Notes under the pieces: model-generated | Database searches by the model: none | Told to the model about the DNA's origin: nothing | What the model saw: the letters and a program-made list of their open reading frames with translations, nothing else | Program-made: the position numbers and the translations under genes | In this document: positions 1-8,942 of the stretch, in pieces | Position numbering within the stretch: position 1 is the first letter of the stretch | How the letters are laid out: the number at the start of each line of letters is the position of its first letter | NCBI GenBank assembly: GCA_017985675.1 | Contig: JAGNXB010000015.1 | Coordinates: 1-53,855, forward strand | Source: Saprospiraceae bacterium | GTDB lineage: Bacteria; Bacteroidota; Bacteroidia; Chitinophagales; Saprospiraceae | DNA length: 53,855 bases | Reading direction: 5' to 3'

Positions 1-1390
1 TATTGTAACTGATACCCGGCTGAAAGGAATGATGGTATTTTGCCCAGGCTTCCACCTTCACGTCTTCGCGCAGATATATCGCCTCCAGGTCGGTATTGCG
101 ACCATAAGACTCCTTTTGCAAAGTGCCATCTGCAAATACCTGCCGATTGGTGATGAGCGCCCGTAACATCGATCGTTTCAGGATCTGCTGATGAACGGCT
201 ATGGCCGAGAAGTTTTGAGCGGGATTATCGTCTTTGGCAATCGTCTGCATATTCAGAACCCCGACGCGTGTATCCGGAGCGACATTGCCGCTGAGTCGGG
301 CACCAAAGAGAATGGGTACGGAACGGCCGTTTTCATCCAGACCAATACGTCGCGAAAAAAAGGGCTGGATGGTGGAGGTGCCAAAAACAGTGAATACATC
401 CCGGTTTTCCAGGAAAAAGGTCCTTCTTTCAGGCAGCAGGACATTGAATCGGGTCAGGTTTACCGGTTGTTCGTCAATCTCCGCCTGACTGAAATCGGGA
501 TTCAGTGTGAGGTCGAGATTGAGGGAAGAAGCCAATCCGATCCTGGCATCCAGGCCGACATCGAAGCGGGACTGGACCGGCTTCTCCGCTTGTGGTTCTT
601 TTTGATACCCGGCAAGGATGTAGGGTATGAGGGAGATATTGCTGGTTTCCTGCGCAGGTGCGCTCAGCCAGTTTAGCCGGCCGGTATAATTAATGTCCGT
701 AGCGCCAAATTGGATGGGGACCGGCGCCCAGGTATGCAGTTCGTTTTGGTTGAGGACATTGCGCACGAAGTTGACGCCCCAGGACTTATTTTCCGGTGAA
801 AAACGCAGGCTGCGCAAGGGAATAGCCATTTCTGCGGTCCACAGACCATCTTCCATATGCGTTTCGGCAAAAAACCGGCCATCCCAGGTATCTGTGACGG
901 ATTGATTGGGTCCCAGAATCAGTCCGTCCGTTTGGGATCCGTAGGGATTGACGGCGAAGAAGTAGGCGAAGGTGTGCTGATTGACCGGGTCAAGCACAAT
1001 TCCTATTCCGTCACCCCGCCAATAGTTGGCATCACGGCGCAGTGTCTGCACATTGACCGGAGCGATCTCCCGGCACCAGGCAGCGAGATAAAGATAGGTA
1101 TCATCATAACCCAGTTTGACCATTGTGAGCGGAGTGGCCCCCGGTTTGACCAGCGGCGATTTCATCCAGAATTGCGTTGCTGAATCTACCTCAACCCAAA
1201 AGGCTTCATTGGGAATACCGTCCATTTCGATCCTGGAGCTGACCGGACGAATCGTGAGCTGATAGTCCTCCTGGTTGGTTACCGATTCCTGGGCATACAG
1301 GACAGAGCCGGATACGGTGAGGAGAACCCCAACAATAAGGGACAAAAAAGTTAGACTGGAACGTGGTGTTTTAGCAGAGCATACAGGCAT
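1..1390 (-). CDS. DUF5916 protein with CBM9-like N-terminus, partial (C-terminus outside window)
   Basis: A 463-codon open frame begins at ATG 1390 and runs off the left edge without a stop. Residues 1-34 form a signal peptide (hydrophobic LTFLSLIVGVLLTV, cleavage near LYAQ). Residues of about 40-200 resemble the family 9 carbohydrate-binding fold (IEMDGIPNEAFW, GYDDTYLYLAAWC, WRGDGIGIVLDP, FAYFFAVNPYGSQTDG). From about residue 215 the DUF5916 beta-rich part begins (LNPDFSQAEID, RTFFLENRDVF, FFSRRIG). Family members are about 650-900 residues and are thought to be exported or outer-membrane associated; their activity is not established. The start lies 10 bases after the ompH stop, so it is probably co-transcribed; AGGGA precedes the ATG. 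The family call is strong, the function is unknown. Confidence 0.85.
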   Translation of the reverse strand, partial: MPVCSAKTPRSSLTFLSLIVGVLLTVSGSVLYAQESVTNQEDYQLTIRPVSSRIEMDGIPNEAFWVEVDSATQFWMKSPLVKPGATPLTMVKLGYDDTYLYLAAWCREIAPVNVQTLRRDANYWRGDGIGIVLDPVNQHTFAYFFAVNPYGSQTDGLILGPNQSVTDTWDGRFFAETHMEDGLWTAEMAIPLRSLRFSPENKSWGVNFVRNVLNQNELHTWAPVPIQFGATDINYTGRLNWLSAPAQETSNISLIPYILAGYQKEPQAEKPVQSRFDVGLDARIGLASSLNLDLTLNPDFSQAEIDEQPVNLTRFNVLLPERRTFFLENRDVFTVFGTSTIQPFFSRRIGLDENGRSVPILFGARLSGNVAPDTRVGVLNMQTIAKDDNPAQNFSAIAVHQQILKRSMLRALITNRQVFADGTLQKESYGRNTDLEAIYLREDVKVEAWAKYHHSFQPGISYN

Positions 1391-1400
1391 TCCCTGTTAC

Positions 1401-1901
1401 TTATTTGGCTATTCGAGCCAAAATCATCTCGCTAACATCCATAGATTTGGTCAGGAAGACAATACTCTGCTGGCTGGAATCAAAGATCATCGTGTATCCT
1501 TCGGCGTCTCCCAAGGCTTTGATAGCTTCATCTACCTGATTTAAAATAGGCTCATAGAGCTCCTGTCTGCGTTGGACGATTCTCATCTGGGCTGCATTTT
1601 CAAAAGCCTTTATCGCATCCTGATCCTGCTGCAACTGTGTTTCACGTGTTTGAGCCTGTAATTTGGACAAGGTGCCGGACTGGGCATCCTTTACGTAGGC
1701 TTCATATTTTACACGGAAATCATTGACCAGTGCCTCCCCTTCTTTCTGAATATTTTGTTGAAAAATAACCAGGACAGAATCAGCCTGAACGATACCCGGA
1801 AGCCGCTTGAGCACCTCCATAGAATTGAGATGACCAAATTTTTGGGCCATCGAAAACGTACAGGCACTGAAGGTCAGGAACGCAATGAGAAGATAACGCA
1901 T
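1401..1901 (-). CDS. OmpH/Skp family periplasmic chaperone-like protein
   Basis: A 166-residue protein with a signal peptide (MRYLLIAFLTFSACTFSMAQ) followed by a FGHLNSMEVLKRLPG segment typical of the OmpH start and a long charged, Gln/Glu-rich helical region (about residues 50-120) that would form the Skp tentacle coiled coil. OmpH/Skp proteins are periplasmic holdases for outer-membrane protein precursors, fitting the DUF5916 gene downstream. The frame is open to a TTG at 1919, but a TACTTTTG -7 box at 1924-1917 overlaps that TTG, so ATG 1901 is the better start. It lies 77 bases after kmo. Confidence 0.88.
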   Translation of the reverse strand: MRYLLIAFLTFSACTFSMAQKFGHLNSMEVLKRLPGIVQADSVLVIFQQNIQKEGEALVNDFRVKYEAYVKDAQSGTLSKLQAQTRETQLQQDQDAIKAFENAAQMRIVQRRQELYEPILNQVDEAIKALGDAEGYTMIFDSSQQSIVFLTKSMDVSEMILARIAK

Positions 1902-1916
1902 AGATGAATATTTGTG

Positions 1917-1924
1917 CAAAAGTA
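1917..1924 (-). promoter_or_regulatory. -7 box TACTTTTG upstream of ompH
   Basis: It is an exact match to the Bacteroidota -7 consensus TAnnTTTG, 15 bases before ATG 1901. No clear TTG is seen at the -33 distance. It decides the ompH start because the alternative TTG codon is inside the box. Confidence 0.5.
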
Positions 1925-1978
1925 AAAAGGGATTTCACTTAGAACGCAGAAATGCGTTGTGTGCTTGTTAAAGGCGGG

Positions 1979-3349
1979 TTAAATACCGGCCCTAAGGGCT
2001 TCTGTTTGGGATTTTACTTGCTTAAGAATAGTTTCAAGGTCCATTTGATCGATTGGTTCATTCCCTGCGCACAATTCCATCAGCAGCGCATCCTGTGCAT
2101 TTCCCAATGCTTTGGCCTGGCTGTAGGGCACATCTTCCCGGAAAGTGACCAGTGAATACTTGGAATAATAGTCCGGGAATTGGCTTTCCAATAGCGTTTC
2201 CAGTTGGCGTTTCCGGATGAAAACCGGGTTGGCCACATGGTCGCGCATCTCATAAAAATTCTCAATTGCCAGATCAGCGATAGCATCTGCATTGGGCTTG
2301 CGAAGGGTCTGCACACGATCCAGCACCAGGGGCCAATTGGCACCCAACTCATCCAGGCATTCGTCAAATACCACACAATCTTCGAAGGAGCAATTCATCC
2401 CCTGGCCGTAAAAAGGCACTATGGCATGCGCTGCATCACCCAATAACAGGTTTTTGTCGTAGGCTACCCAGGGGTAACATTTTACGGTCCCGAGTGAACT
2501 GACGGGATGCTGAAAATAGTGTGTCTCCAGATCCGGAAGGAGCGTCAGTGCCTCCGGAAACCATTTTTCGAAATACTGCCTCACGGAAGGTCCGTCAACC
2601 ATCGCTTCAAATCCATTTTCTCCCTTGAAAGGCAGAAACAGGGTAACGGTAAAACTCCCGCCGGGATTGGGTAGGGCAATCATCATAAATCCACCTCTCG
2701 GCCAGATATGTAAGGCATTTTTTTCCAATGCAAAACCGCCATCGGGCAATGCCGGGAAAATGAGCTCCTTGTAACCATGAGTCAGCCAGTCAATACGGAA
2801 ATCGAAGCGCAATCGTGCAGCCTGGCTAAACATGCTTTGCCGCACCGCCGAATTGGCCCCATCCGCGCCAATCACCAACTGACCTTCAACCGAAAATTCC
2901 TTTTTACTGACCTGATCCTGAAAGTGGGCTGTGGCGTTTTCAAGGTCAACGGTAGAACATGTTGTATTAAAATGCATGTTTAATCCGGGAAGCGTATCGG
3001 CCAGATCAAGCAGGGCACTATTCAAACCGCTCCGGCTGACCGAGTTGATACATTCGCCTTTGCGGCCGGAGTAGGACTGATAGGTAGTTCGGCCGTCCGC
3101 ATGATGCACCATTCGCCCGGTCATGGGGATAAGGTCAGCTTCAATGTGTTTGTCCACACCTACCATACGGAGTGCCTTCAGGCCCCTGTCGGATAAAGCC
3201 AGGTTGATCGAGCGACCGGCAGCAATAGACGTGCTGCGCATATCCGGCCTGGACTCAAAGAGTTCGACAGAGAATCCACGTTGCGCCAATCGGACCGCAA
3301 GCAGTGTGCCGCAGAGGCCCGCACCCGCTATGATTATAGGTTTTGCCAT
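1979..3349 (-). CDS. kmo: kynurenine 3-monooxygenase
   Basis: A 456-residue FAD-dependent aromatic hydroxylase. The N-terminal dinucleotide-binding motif is IIAGAGLCGTLLAVRLAQRG, with ELFESRPD at the end of the second strand. The second FAD motif GDAAHAIVPFYGQGMNCSFE is diagnostic for the KMO branch, and the length fits (about 450-480). The enzyme hydroxylates L-kynurenine to 3-hydroxykynurenine with NADPH and O2, a step of tryptophan degradation or of de novo NAD synthesis from tryptophan. No other kynurenine-pathway gene (TDO, kynureninase, HAAO) is in the window, so the purpose cannot be told. The C-terminus lacks an obvious membrane anchor. The ATG at 3349 has a -7 box only 4 bases upstream. 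Confidence 0.93.
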   Translation of the reverse strand: MAKPIIIAGAGLCGTLLAVRLAQRGFSVELFESRPDMRSTSIAAGRSINLALSDRGLKALRMVGVDKHIEADLIPMTGRMVHHADGRTTYQSYSGRKGECINSVSRSGLNSALLDLADTLPGLNMHFNTTCSTVDLENATAHFQDQVSKKEFSVEGQLVIGADGANSAVRQSMFSQAARLRFDFRIDWLTHGYKELIFPALPDGGFALEKNALHIWPRGGFMMIALPNPGGSFTVTLFLPFKGENGFEAMVDGPSVRQYFEKWFPEALTLLPDLETHYFQHPVSSLGTVKCYPWVAYDKNLLLGDAAHAIVPFYGQGMNCSFEDCVVFDECLDELGANWPLVLDRVQTLRKPNADAIADLAIENFYEMRDHVANPVFIRKRQLETLLESQFPDYYSKYSLVTFREDVPYSQAKALGNAQDALLMELCAGNEPIDQMDLETILKQVKSQTEALRAGI

Positions 3350-3353
3350 AGGG

Positions 3354-3381
3354 CAAAATTACAGCATTCCATCCGCATCAA
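3354..3381 (-). promoter_or_regulatory. kmo promoter, leaderless type
   Basis: On the minus strand TTG (3381-3379), 17 bases, TAATTTTG (3361-3354), then 4 bases to the kmo ATG. The -7 box is exact; the closeness to ATG predicts an mRNA starting at or near the start codon. Confidence 0.6.
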
Positions 3382-3647
3382 AGCATTTGGACCTCCTTTG
3401 TTGCCGAAGCAGCCGGGCAGGTTTTTAATTGCACTAGAGAAATGACAGACAAAGATGGGGCGCTCGGTCCAATGCCTTTTACGATTTGAATACCGGGGAC
3501 CGCCTTAACGGTATTACGCATTATCCAAAAGATAACTCAGGGGAAGGGTTATGTTGTAAATGCGCCAGGGAGCGAATAAAGGTTAAAGACCCTGACAAAG
3601 GTGTAATAAGACTTTATTGGAATGCAATGGTAATGACCAGCCGGCAT
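3382..3647. other. intergenic stretch between kmo and xth, no gene seen
   Basis: The spacer between the divergent kmo and xth genes. An in-frame extension of xth is open back to ATG 3486 but shows no conservation-like pattern and would add 58 residues not found in exonuclease III. I see no RNA gene or repeat here. Confidence 0.4.
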
Positions 3648-3659
3648 TATCTTCGTACG

Positions 3660-4442
3660 ATGGCAATGCGTATACTATCCTATAATCTCAATGGCATCCG
3701 GTCGGCGATGTCAAAAGGCCTCCTGGAGTGGATTGACAATCGAGACCTTGACATCCTTTGTTTTCAGGAGACCAAAGCTCAGCCGGATCAGGTTGATTTA
3801 TCCTTCCTTCACGACCTGGGTTATCATGGCCATTGGCATAGTGCCGAAAAAAAGGGCTACAGCGGAGTGCTGACTTTGTCCAGGCAAAAGCCGGATCATG
3901 TCGTCATAGGAATGGGTATTCCGGAGTATGATCGCGAGGGCCGGATCCTGCGCTGTGATTTTGGCGACCTGACTGTTTTAAATTGTTACTTTCCTAGCGG
4001 TACAACGGGGGATGTACGCCAGGCGGTTAAAATGCGCTTTTTGGATGATTTTTATAGTTGGGTTCAGGAGCTTCGAAAAACCCGGCCCAATCTGGTGATT
4101 TTGGGTGATTACAATATTGCCCACACGGAAAAGGATATCCATGATCCAAAAGGTAATAAAAACTCAAGTGGCTTCCTCCCTGAGGAAAGGGCCTGGATGA
4201 GTAAATGGTTTGACTCCGGATTTGTGGACACGTTTCGAGCCAAACATCCTGAAGATGTGGCGTACTCCTGGTGGAGCTTCCGGGCCAATGCACGGGCAAA
4301 TAACAAGGGATGGCGTATCGATTATCAGTCTGTATCCGAGCCACTGGGTCAGCGCATTCTGGACGCCGGTCATTATCCCGATGCCGTTCATTCGGATCAT
4401 TGCCCGGTATGGCTGGCACTGGACATGGATCCGAAGGGCTAA
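3660..4442 (+). CDS. xth: exodeoxyribonuclease III (AP endonuclease)
   Basis: A 260-residue Mg2+-dependent nuclease of the exonuclease III family, acting in base-excision repair at abasic sites. Motifs in order: MRILSYNLNGIRSA (Asn ligand), LCFQETKAQ (metal-binding Glu), GDYNIAH (Asp/Asn pair), WRIDYQSVS, and SDHCPVWL with the catalytic His near the C-terminus. Length matches the family (about 255). The frame extends upstream to 3486, but family alignment puts the start at ATG 3660 or ATG 3666. A TATCTTCG sequence at 3648-3655, one mismatch from the -7 consensus, lies 4 bases before ATG 3660 and supports that start. Confidence 0.93.
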   Translation: MAMRILSYNLNGIRSAMSKGLLEWIDNRDLDILCFQETKAQPDQVDLSFLHDLGYHGHWHSAEKKGYSGVLTLSRQKPDHVVIGMGIPEYDREGRILRCDFGDLTVLNCYFPSGTTGDVRQAVKMRFLDDFYSWVQELRKTRPNLVILGDYNIAHTEKDIHDPKGNKNSSGFLPEERAWMSKWFDSGFVDTFRAKHPEDVAYSWWSFRANARANNKGWRIDYQSVSEPLGQRILDAGHYPDAVHSDHCPVWLALDMDPKG

Positions 4443-4503
4443 GGATGCTTTACGAGGCTACCTGTGTAATTGGGTATCTTTAGCCTGATTATTTATTTCA
4501 ACA

Positions 4504-4528
4504 CCGGGAAACCTAAACCCCGGATTTT
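4504..4528 (+). terminator. weak hairpin with T-run after xth
   Basis: CCGGG (4504-4508), a 10-base loop and CCCGG (4519-4523) followed by ATTTTT. The stem has only five pairs. It could end the xth transcript; an alternative is attenuation of the next gene, because a TATCTTTA box lies upstream at 4475-4482. Confidence 0.35.
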
Positions 4529-4579
4529 TGCGTTTAACAGCATTGGAATGCCCGAATCAACTATAAATAGTCTCCGAAC

Positions 4580-5749
4580 ATGAAATTCATTTTAATCAGT
4601 GTATTGAGTATTTGGCAGGTATTATGCTTTTCCTCCAGCCTGTCAGCTCAGGGAATTGAGTTTTTTTCAGGAACCTGGCAGGAGGCTGTTGAAGCGGCTA
4701 AAAAGCAAGACAAACTGTTGTTTGTCGATGCCTATGCGACCTGGTGCGGTCCATGTAAAAAAATGGCTCGTGACGTTTTTACAACGAAGGAAGCCGGGGA
4801 CTACTTTAACCGGTATTTTATTAATGTCAAAATGGACATGGAACGGGGTGATGGATTGATCTTTCGGGACTCTTATCCAGTGAGCGCATTTCCAACACTC
4901 TTTTTTCTTCAGCCGGATGGGGCAGTTGTGCACAAAGTGGTCGGAGCCCAGGCGACAGATCAACTCATTAAACTGGGCAAATTTGCGCTTACAAAAGTAG
5001 ATGACTCAGGTGATTTTGCTAAACAGTACGAGGAAGGTGACCGTGATCCCGAGCTTATACTGAAGTATGTGATGGCGCTGAACAAGGCGGGAAAACCGAG
5101 TCTGAAAGTGGTCAATACGTATTTGCAGTCCAAAAAGGATGAAAAGTCGGAAACGTTTTTGCGCATTGTGTATGAAGGGACCACAGAGTCTGATTCCAGG
5201 GTATTTGATGAGTTGATCGCGCATCAAAACCAGATCGAAGCATTGTATAGCACGAAGGAATTAAGTGATAAAATTGAGGATGCCTGTAAGGCCACCAACG
5301 CCAAAGCCATTACCTTTAATTCGACGGATTTGCATGAACAGGCTATCGCCAATATGAAAAAATACAATCCCGATCGTGCAAAGGAATTTATACTCTCCGC
5401 CGAAATGGATTTTTATAAAAGTAGTGGCCAGCCTGAAAAGTACTATAAAGCATTAATCGCATATGCATCCTCGCGTGTAAAAACCGATCCGACGGGGATT
5501 AGTAATTTGGCAGGAAAATTATTCCAGGAAAACCGGAATGATCCCGCCGCTATCAAAGCCGCAGAAGCCATCGCAAGGGATGCGGTTAAATATGCCAAAA
5601 CGTACGAAGCTGATTTTACCCTGGCGCAGATCTATAAACATCAGGGCAAAAAAAAGGACGCTATTGACGCTGCAAATAAGGCAAAAAAGAAAGCGGCTGC
5701 AGACGAACGCATCGTACAATATATCGACTCATTTCTTCAAGAATTATAA
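4580..5749 (+). CDS. secreted thioredoxin-fold protein with helical-repeat C-terminus (copy 1)
   Basis: A 389-residue exported protein. A signal peptide ends near SLSAQ (residue 24). A thioredoxin-like domain follows (about 25-145) with the active site W55-CGPC-K (Cys56, Cys59), preceded by KLLFVDAYAT, and the cis-Pro motif AFPTLFFL. The remaining 240 residues are mainly helical and end in TPR-like helices (about 320-385). This is the Thioredoxin_7/DUF255-like class, expected to act as a periplasmic disulfide reductase or isomerase; the client is unknown. The next gene, 9 bases downstream, is a paralogue with the same architecture, so the two probably form an operon. Confidence 0.85.
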   Translation: MKFILISVLSIWQVLCFSSSLSAQGIEFFSGTWQEAVEAAKKQDKLLFVDAYATWCGPCKKMARDVFTTKEAGDYFNRYFINVKMDMERGDGLIFRDSYPVSAFPTLFFLQPDGAVVHKVVGAQATDQLIKLGKFALTKVDDSGDFAKQYEEGDRDPELILKYVMALNKAGKPSLKVVNTYLQSKKDEKSETFLRIVYEGTTESDSRVFDELIAHQNQIEALYSTKELSDKIEDACKATNAKAITFNSTDLHEQAIANMKKYNPDRAKEFILSAEMDFYKSSGQPEKYYKALIAYASSRVKTDPTGISNLAGKLFQENRNDPAAIKAAEAIARDAVKYAKTYEADFTLAQIYKHQGKKKDAIDAANKAKKKAAADERIVQYIDSFLQEL

Positions 5750-5758
5750 TATCACCTG

Positions 5759-6910
5759 ATGACCAAGCCGTCTTTTTTTAATCTGATTGGATTACTGTTT
5801 TTATTTGCGACAACCGTTAATGCACAAAGTGTTCAATTTCATCAGGGTGACTGGGCATCGGCATTGTCCCGGGCTTCCAGGGAAAATAAACTAGTGTTTG
5901 TGGATGCTTACACCACCTGGTGTGGCCCTTGTAAAATGATGGACAAACAGACGTTTACGGATGCTGCTGTTGGCGAATATTATAACCAGCATTTTGTCAA
6001 TGTAAAAATGGATATGGAAAAGGGTGAGGGATTGACCCTTAGTCAGCAGTTTGGTATCCAGGCCTATCCGACGTTGCTGTTTGTTGATGCCATGGGTCAG
6101 GTGGTCCATAGGGTCGCCGGGTTTCATAATCCAGCCAATTTTCTGGCCTTGGGGCAGACCGCAATGGACCCCAATGGGAAATTGCAATCATGGGATGTGC
6201 GCTACACGGAAGGGGACCGATCCGATTCCTTTTTATACGAATACGCACAGCGTCTTTTTCAGGCGCAGGATGGTCGGCATGCGCCTGTAGCAAGGGAGTA
6301 TATAAAAAGTCAAAAGGATTGGACCACGGTCAAAAATTTGGAATTTATTTATGATTTTTCAGAGTATGTGGATGAGCCGATGTTTACGTATTTGGTCAAT
6401 AACCGATCATTATTTGAAGGTCACTACGGCCGTCAGGCGGTGTTGATGAAAATTGAGGAAGTATTAGAAATGGCCAATTTTTTACAAACACCGGATTGGC
6501 AGGTTACAAAGTCCCTATTAAAAACAGTTTTTTCTGGTGATGAGGAAAGGCAACTATTGCTGATGAAAATGAATTATTTTCAACAGGCCTCCTTAATGTC
6601 GGATTATGTCCATGCAGCACTTGCCTATTTTAAGGAATATATGATAGATGATCCGGATGCCCTAAATGATGCCGCTTGGACATTTTATGAAAAAGTCGAC
6701 GATCCTGCAGCCCTGAAAGAAGCACTAAAATGGGCACAACGTGCCGTTAAGCTGGATGATAATTATCACAATAACGATACATTGGCGGCACTCTATGCCA
6801 AATTGGGTGAAAAGTCAAAAGCACGTAAAGTAGGCCTGCATGCCATTGAATTGGCGAAAGCAAGCGGGCAGGATTACGAAATGACAGAAGAATTGCTGAA
6901 AAAGCTTTAA
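5759..6910 (+). CDS. secreted thioredoxin-fold protein with helical-repeat C-terminus (copy 2)
   Basis: A 383-residue paralogue of the preceding gene: signal peptide ending at VNAQ (residue 23), thioredoxin domain with W54-CGPC-KM (Cys55, Cys58), the shared NVKMDME segment after it, cis-Pro AYPTLLFV, then a helical C-terminal half with TPR-like helices near residues 300-375 (EALKWAQRAVKLDDN). The thioredoxin halves are clearly alike, while the C-terminal halves have diverged, which suggests duplication followed by change in partner specificity. The gene ends 10 bases before the stop of the convergent MFS gene, with no terminator between them. Confidence 0.85.
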   Translation: MTKPSFFNLIGLLFLFATTVNAQSVQFHQGDWASALSRASRENKLVFVDAYTTWCGPCKMMDKQTFTDAAVGEYYNQHFVNVKMDMEKGEGLTLSQQFGIQAYPTLLFVDAMGQVVHRVAGFHNPANFLALGQTAMDPNGKLQSWDVRYTEGDRSDSFLYEYAQRLFQAQDGRHAPVAREYIKSQKDWTTVKNLEFIYDFSEYVDEPMFTYLVNNRSLFEGHYGRQAVLMKIEEVLEMANFLQTPDWQVTKSLLKTVFSGDEERQLLLMKMNYFQQASLMSDYVHAALAYFKEYMIDDPDALNDAAWTFYEKVDDPAALKEALKWAQRAVKLDDNYHNNDTLAALYAKLGEKSKARKVGLHAIELAKASGQDYEMTEELLKKL

Positions 6911-6920
6911 AACAGACTTG

Positions 6921-8210
6921 TCATTCAACGGTCACCTCTGCTGGTTCAATCTGGTTGTTTTCTGCTACATTATCTTTTAACTTCCGTTGGCCGGGCATAA
7001 ATATTAAAACATACTTCAGCCAGCCGCATAAAATAAATGTTGTAGAGGCCACAATGGGCATATGCACATTCATTGAATTCAACCAGCCTCCAATTACGGC
7101 GGGTAGCATTTGCCCGACAGAAATCATCGACTGATTAATACCCAATATCTCGCCCTGGTGCTCCTTGCCGGCTTGTGCTGAAACAACAGCGGTTAAATTG
7201 GGCGCACTTATCCCCTGAAAAATAGCGACAAACGGATTTATGATATAAAATAGCCACAGTTGGTCAGGCAGCATAACGGCTGCTATAGCCAACGCAAGGG
7301 CAGGCAGACTGAACTGTAGAATAGCTGCACTTTGGGTTCGTTTACTGAGGTAGCGCACGATGATTGCTTGGGTAAATACTAACCAGACGCCAATCCATCC
7401 AAACAACATCCCAATATCTCTAAGTTGTGCACCTATTTTGTTGATGAGGACTACGGAAAAAAATTGGGTGAAAAAGGTAAATCCCAATGCCTGGAGAAGG
7501 ACTACCGAAAAGATAACGCGGAGATTTGGCGATTTGAAAGAGGACACAATATTGGCAACGCCCTTCAACGGGTGAAATTTGGTCAGACGCGGTGTATGAA
7601 GTGTCTCCTTGAAAATAAATTGAACAAAAAGTATATTTATGAGGGTCAGGGCACTCGTAAACCAAAACGGCGTGGAAGGTGTAAACCAGGTCAATACGGT
7701 AGGATCTGCCAGGACGCCGCCAATGGTTGGCCCCAATATAAATCCCAGTCCGAATGCCATGCCGACCAGCCCGAAATTTTTTGCCTTTGATTGGGGATCA
7801 CTGACATCGGCGATGGCCGAATAAATAATGGCGATATTTCCACCCATAAATCCGGGCAGCATCCGGCTAAAAAACAGGAGCCACAGATTGTGTGTGAGAA
7901 TCGCTGTGCCGAAGAGGATGTAGCCAATCAGTGTGCCGGCAAGTGAAATTTGCAGTAATGGTTTGCGTCCATATCGGTCGGAAAGCGTTCCGAGGATAGG
8001 TGCACCAAAAAACTGCATAAATGGGAAACTGGCCAAAAGGAGGCCGTATAAAAACGATCTTTCGGCGTATGGCGTAGCGGCCGTAAAGATCATGGACCCT
8101 TCCTCAAAAAACAGGGCGGGCAGGACAGGTATGATAATCCCGACTCCCAGCATATCAATAAACACCGTAAGAAAAATGGGAAGAATTACGGGTCGGGAAG
8201 TAGCGTGCAT
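6921..8210 (-). CDS. MFS transporter, TetA/DHA1-like drug exporter
   Basis: A 429-residue integral membrane protein with about 12 hydrophobic segments. It has the MFS loop 2-3 motif GTLSDRYGRKPLL and the TM5 antiporter motif region GLGFILGPTIGG, both typical of proton-driven exporters of the TetA/DHA1 group. It starts IFLTVFIDMLGVGIIIPVLP, characteristic of TetA-like proteins. The natural substrate cannot be told from sequence, and resistance should not be assumed. A TACTTTCG box, one mismatch from the -7 consensus, lies about 24 bases upstream. It converges on the second thioredoxin gene. Confidence 0.85.
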   Translation of the reverse strand: MHATSRPVILPIFLTVFIDMLGVGIIIPVLPALFFEEGSMIFTAATPYAERSFLYGLLLASFPFMQFFGAPILGTLSDRYGRKPLLQISLAGTLIGYILFGTAILTHNLWLLFFSRMLPGFMGGNIAIIYSAIADVSDPQSKAKNFGLVGMAFGLGFILGPTIGGVLADPTVLTWFTPSTPFWFTSALTLINILFVQFIFKETLHTPRLTKFHPLKGVANIVSSFKSPNLRVIFSVVLLQALGFTFFTQFFSVVLINKIGAQLRDIGMLFGWIGVWLVFTQAIIVRYLSKRTQSAAILQFSLPALALAIAAVMLPDQLWLFYIINPFVAIFQGISAPNLTAVVSAQAGKEHQGEILGINQSMISVGQMLPAVIGGWLNSMNVHMPIVASTTFILCGWLKYVLIFMPGQRKLKDNVAENNQIEPAEVTVE

Positions 8211-8371
8211 GGTTGATTTGCCAAATTCGGATCGAAAGTAGGCAAAAACAATGTGCTAAAAAGTTATTTCATGTTTAGCTCATTATTCAGATTGCCCCAA
8301 ATCGGCAATTTCACATTTCAGTATGGTGTTGCAAACTTCTTGAATTATTGTATGTCTGGCGACTTATGCCT

Positions 8372-8632
8372 TTATTTATAATGACCCTTTAGTGAGAAAA
8401 TATATAATGTCTCGTCCTTGATACTATAAACAAAACGATGTTCATTTGAAATTCTACGTGACCATTTGCCAGAAAGTTCATATTTTAAAGCTTCTGGTTT
8501 GCCAATTCCTTCAAAGGGGGATAAAAGAATAGCATCAAGTAAAATTTCAATTTTTTTTAGATTGACAATGTTTCCAGACTTACGCCAATAGTCTAGATGA
8601 GCCAGTGCATCAGGGGAAAGTACTATTTGCAT
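8372..8632 (-). CDS. yoeB: Txe/YoeB family mRNA-interferase toxin
   Basis: An 86-residue protein closely following the YoeB pattern: SPFEGIGKPEALKYELSG, WSRRISNEHRFVY and a C-terminal His-Tyr. The residues equivalent to the E. coli YoeB catalytic set Glu46/Arg65/His83 are present as Glu47, Arg66 and His84. YoeB toxins bind the 70S ribosome and cut mRNA at the A site. Here the C-terminus carries one extra Lys. The start overlaps the antitoxin gene by 10 bases, the usual translationally coupled arrangement. The toxin looks intact. The surrounding DNA is more A/T-rich than neighbouring genes by eye, in keeping with mobility. Confidence 0.92.
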   Translation of the reverse strand: MQIVLSPDALAHLDYWRKSGNIVNLKKIEILLDAILLSPFEGIGKPEALKYELSGKWSRRISNEHRFVYSIKDETLYIFSLKGHYK

Positions 8633-8841
8633 AGCGCCTTAAACTCATCAACGGATAGCTTTATGCCGTTGCCTTCAGCTATATCCCTTTCGCTTTGGAT
8701 TATCTTTTCAACAAAAACTGGATTATAACTTACGTCTTTCGAGACTTCAAAATTGATTTTTAATGTTTCCATGAATGCTTTTAAGACTCGAAATTCTTGG
8801 GCATTTTTAGGATGTGCAATCAGTGATTTTGGCGAATTCAT
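8623..8841 (-). CDS. cognate antitoxin, DUF2683-like
   Basis: A 72-residue protein (start ATG 8841) with the NAQEFRVLKAFMETLKINFE segment seen in small antitoxins paired with Txe/YoeB toxins in Bacteroidota. The C-terminal half (VFVEKIIQSERDIAEGNGIKLS) probably wraps the toxin; the N-terminus would dimerise. A TTG at 8871 would add ten residues, but ATG 8841 fits relatives better. Two palindromes upstream, one overlapping a -7-like box, suggest autorepression as is usual for type II modules. Confidence 0.8.
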   Translation of the reverse strand: MNSPKSLIAHPKNAQEFRVLKAFMETLKINFEVSKDVSYNPVFVEKIIQSERDIAEGNGIKLSVDEFKALCK

Positions 8842-8902
8842 TTTGTGAATAGCTAATTTGATTTTAGACAAAAGGTTGTTATTCCTTCTTAACTTCAGAA
8901 TA

Positions 8903-8927
8903 AAAACCTGCGAAATGTCCAGGTTTT
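8903..8927. promoter_or_regulatory. inverted repeat upstream of the antitoxin
   Basis: AAAACCTG (8903-8910), 9 bases, CAGGTTTT (8920-8927): a perfect 8-base dyad between the predicted promoter and the antitoxin start. It may be an operator for the antitoxin or antitoxin-toxin complex, or an mRNA hairpin in the 5' leader. Confidence 0.5.
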
Positions 8928-8942
8928 AAAAACGATTAGAGA

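Noticed and set aside
191..1544. Several plus-strand open frames of 70-160 codons
   Set aside because: They are shadows of the minus-strand DUF5916 and ompH genes, whose translations show clear domain motifs.
8302..8321. ATTGCC/GGCAAT hairpin as terminator of the toxin gene
   Set aside because: Stem of six pairs only and no T-run on the minus strand.
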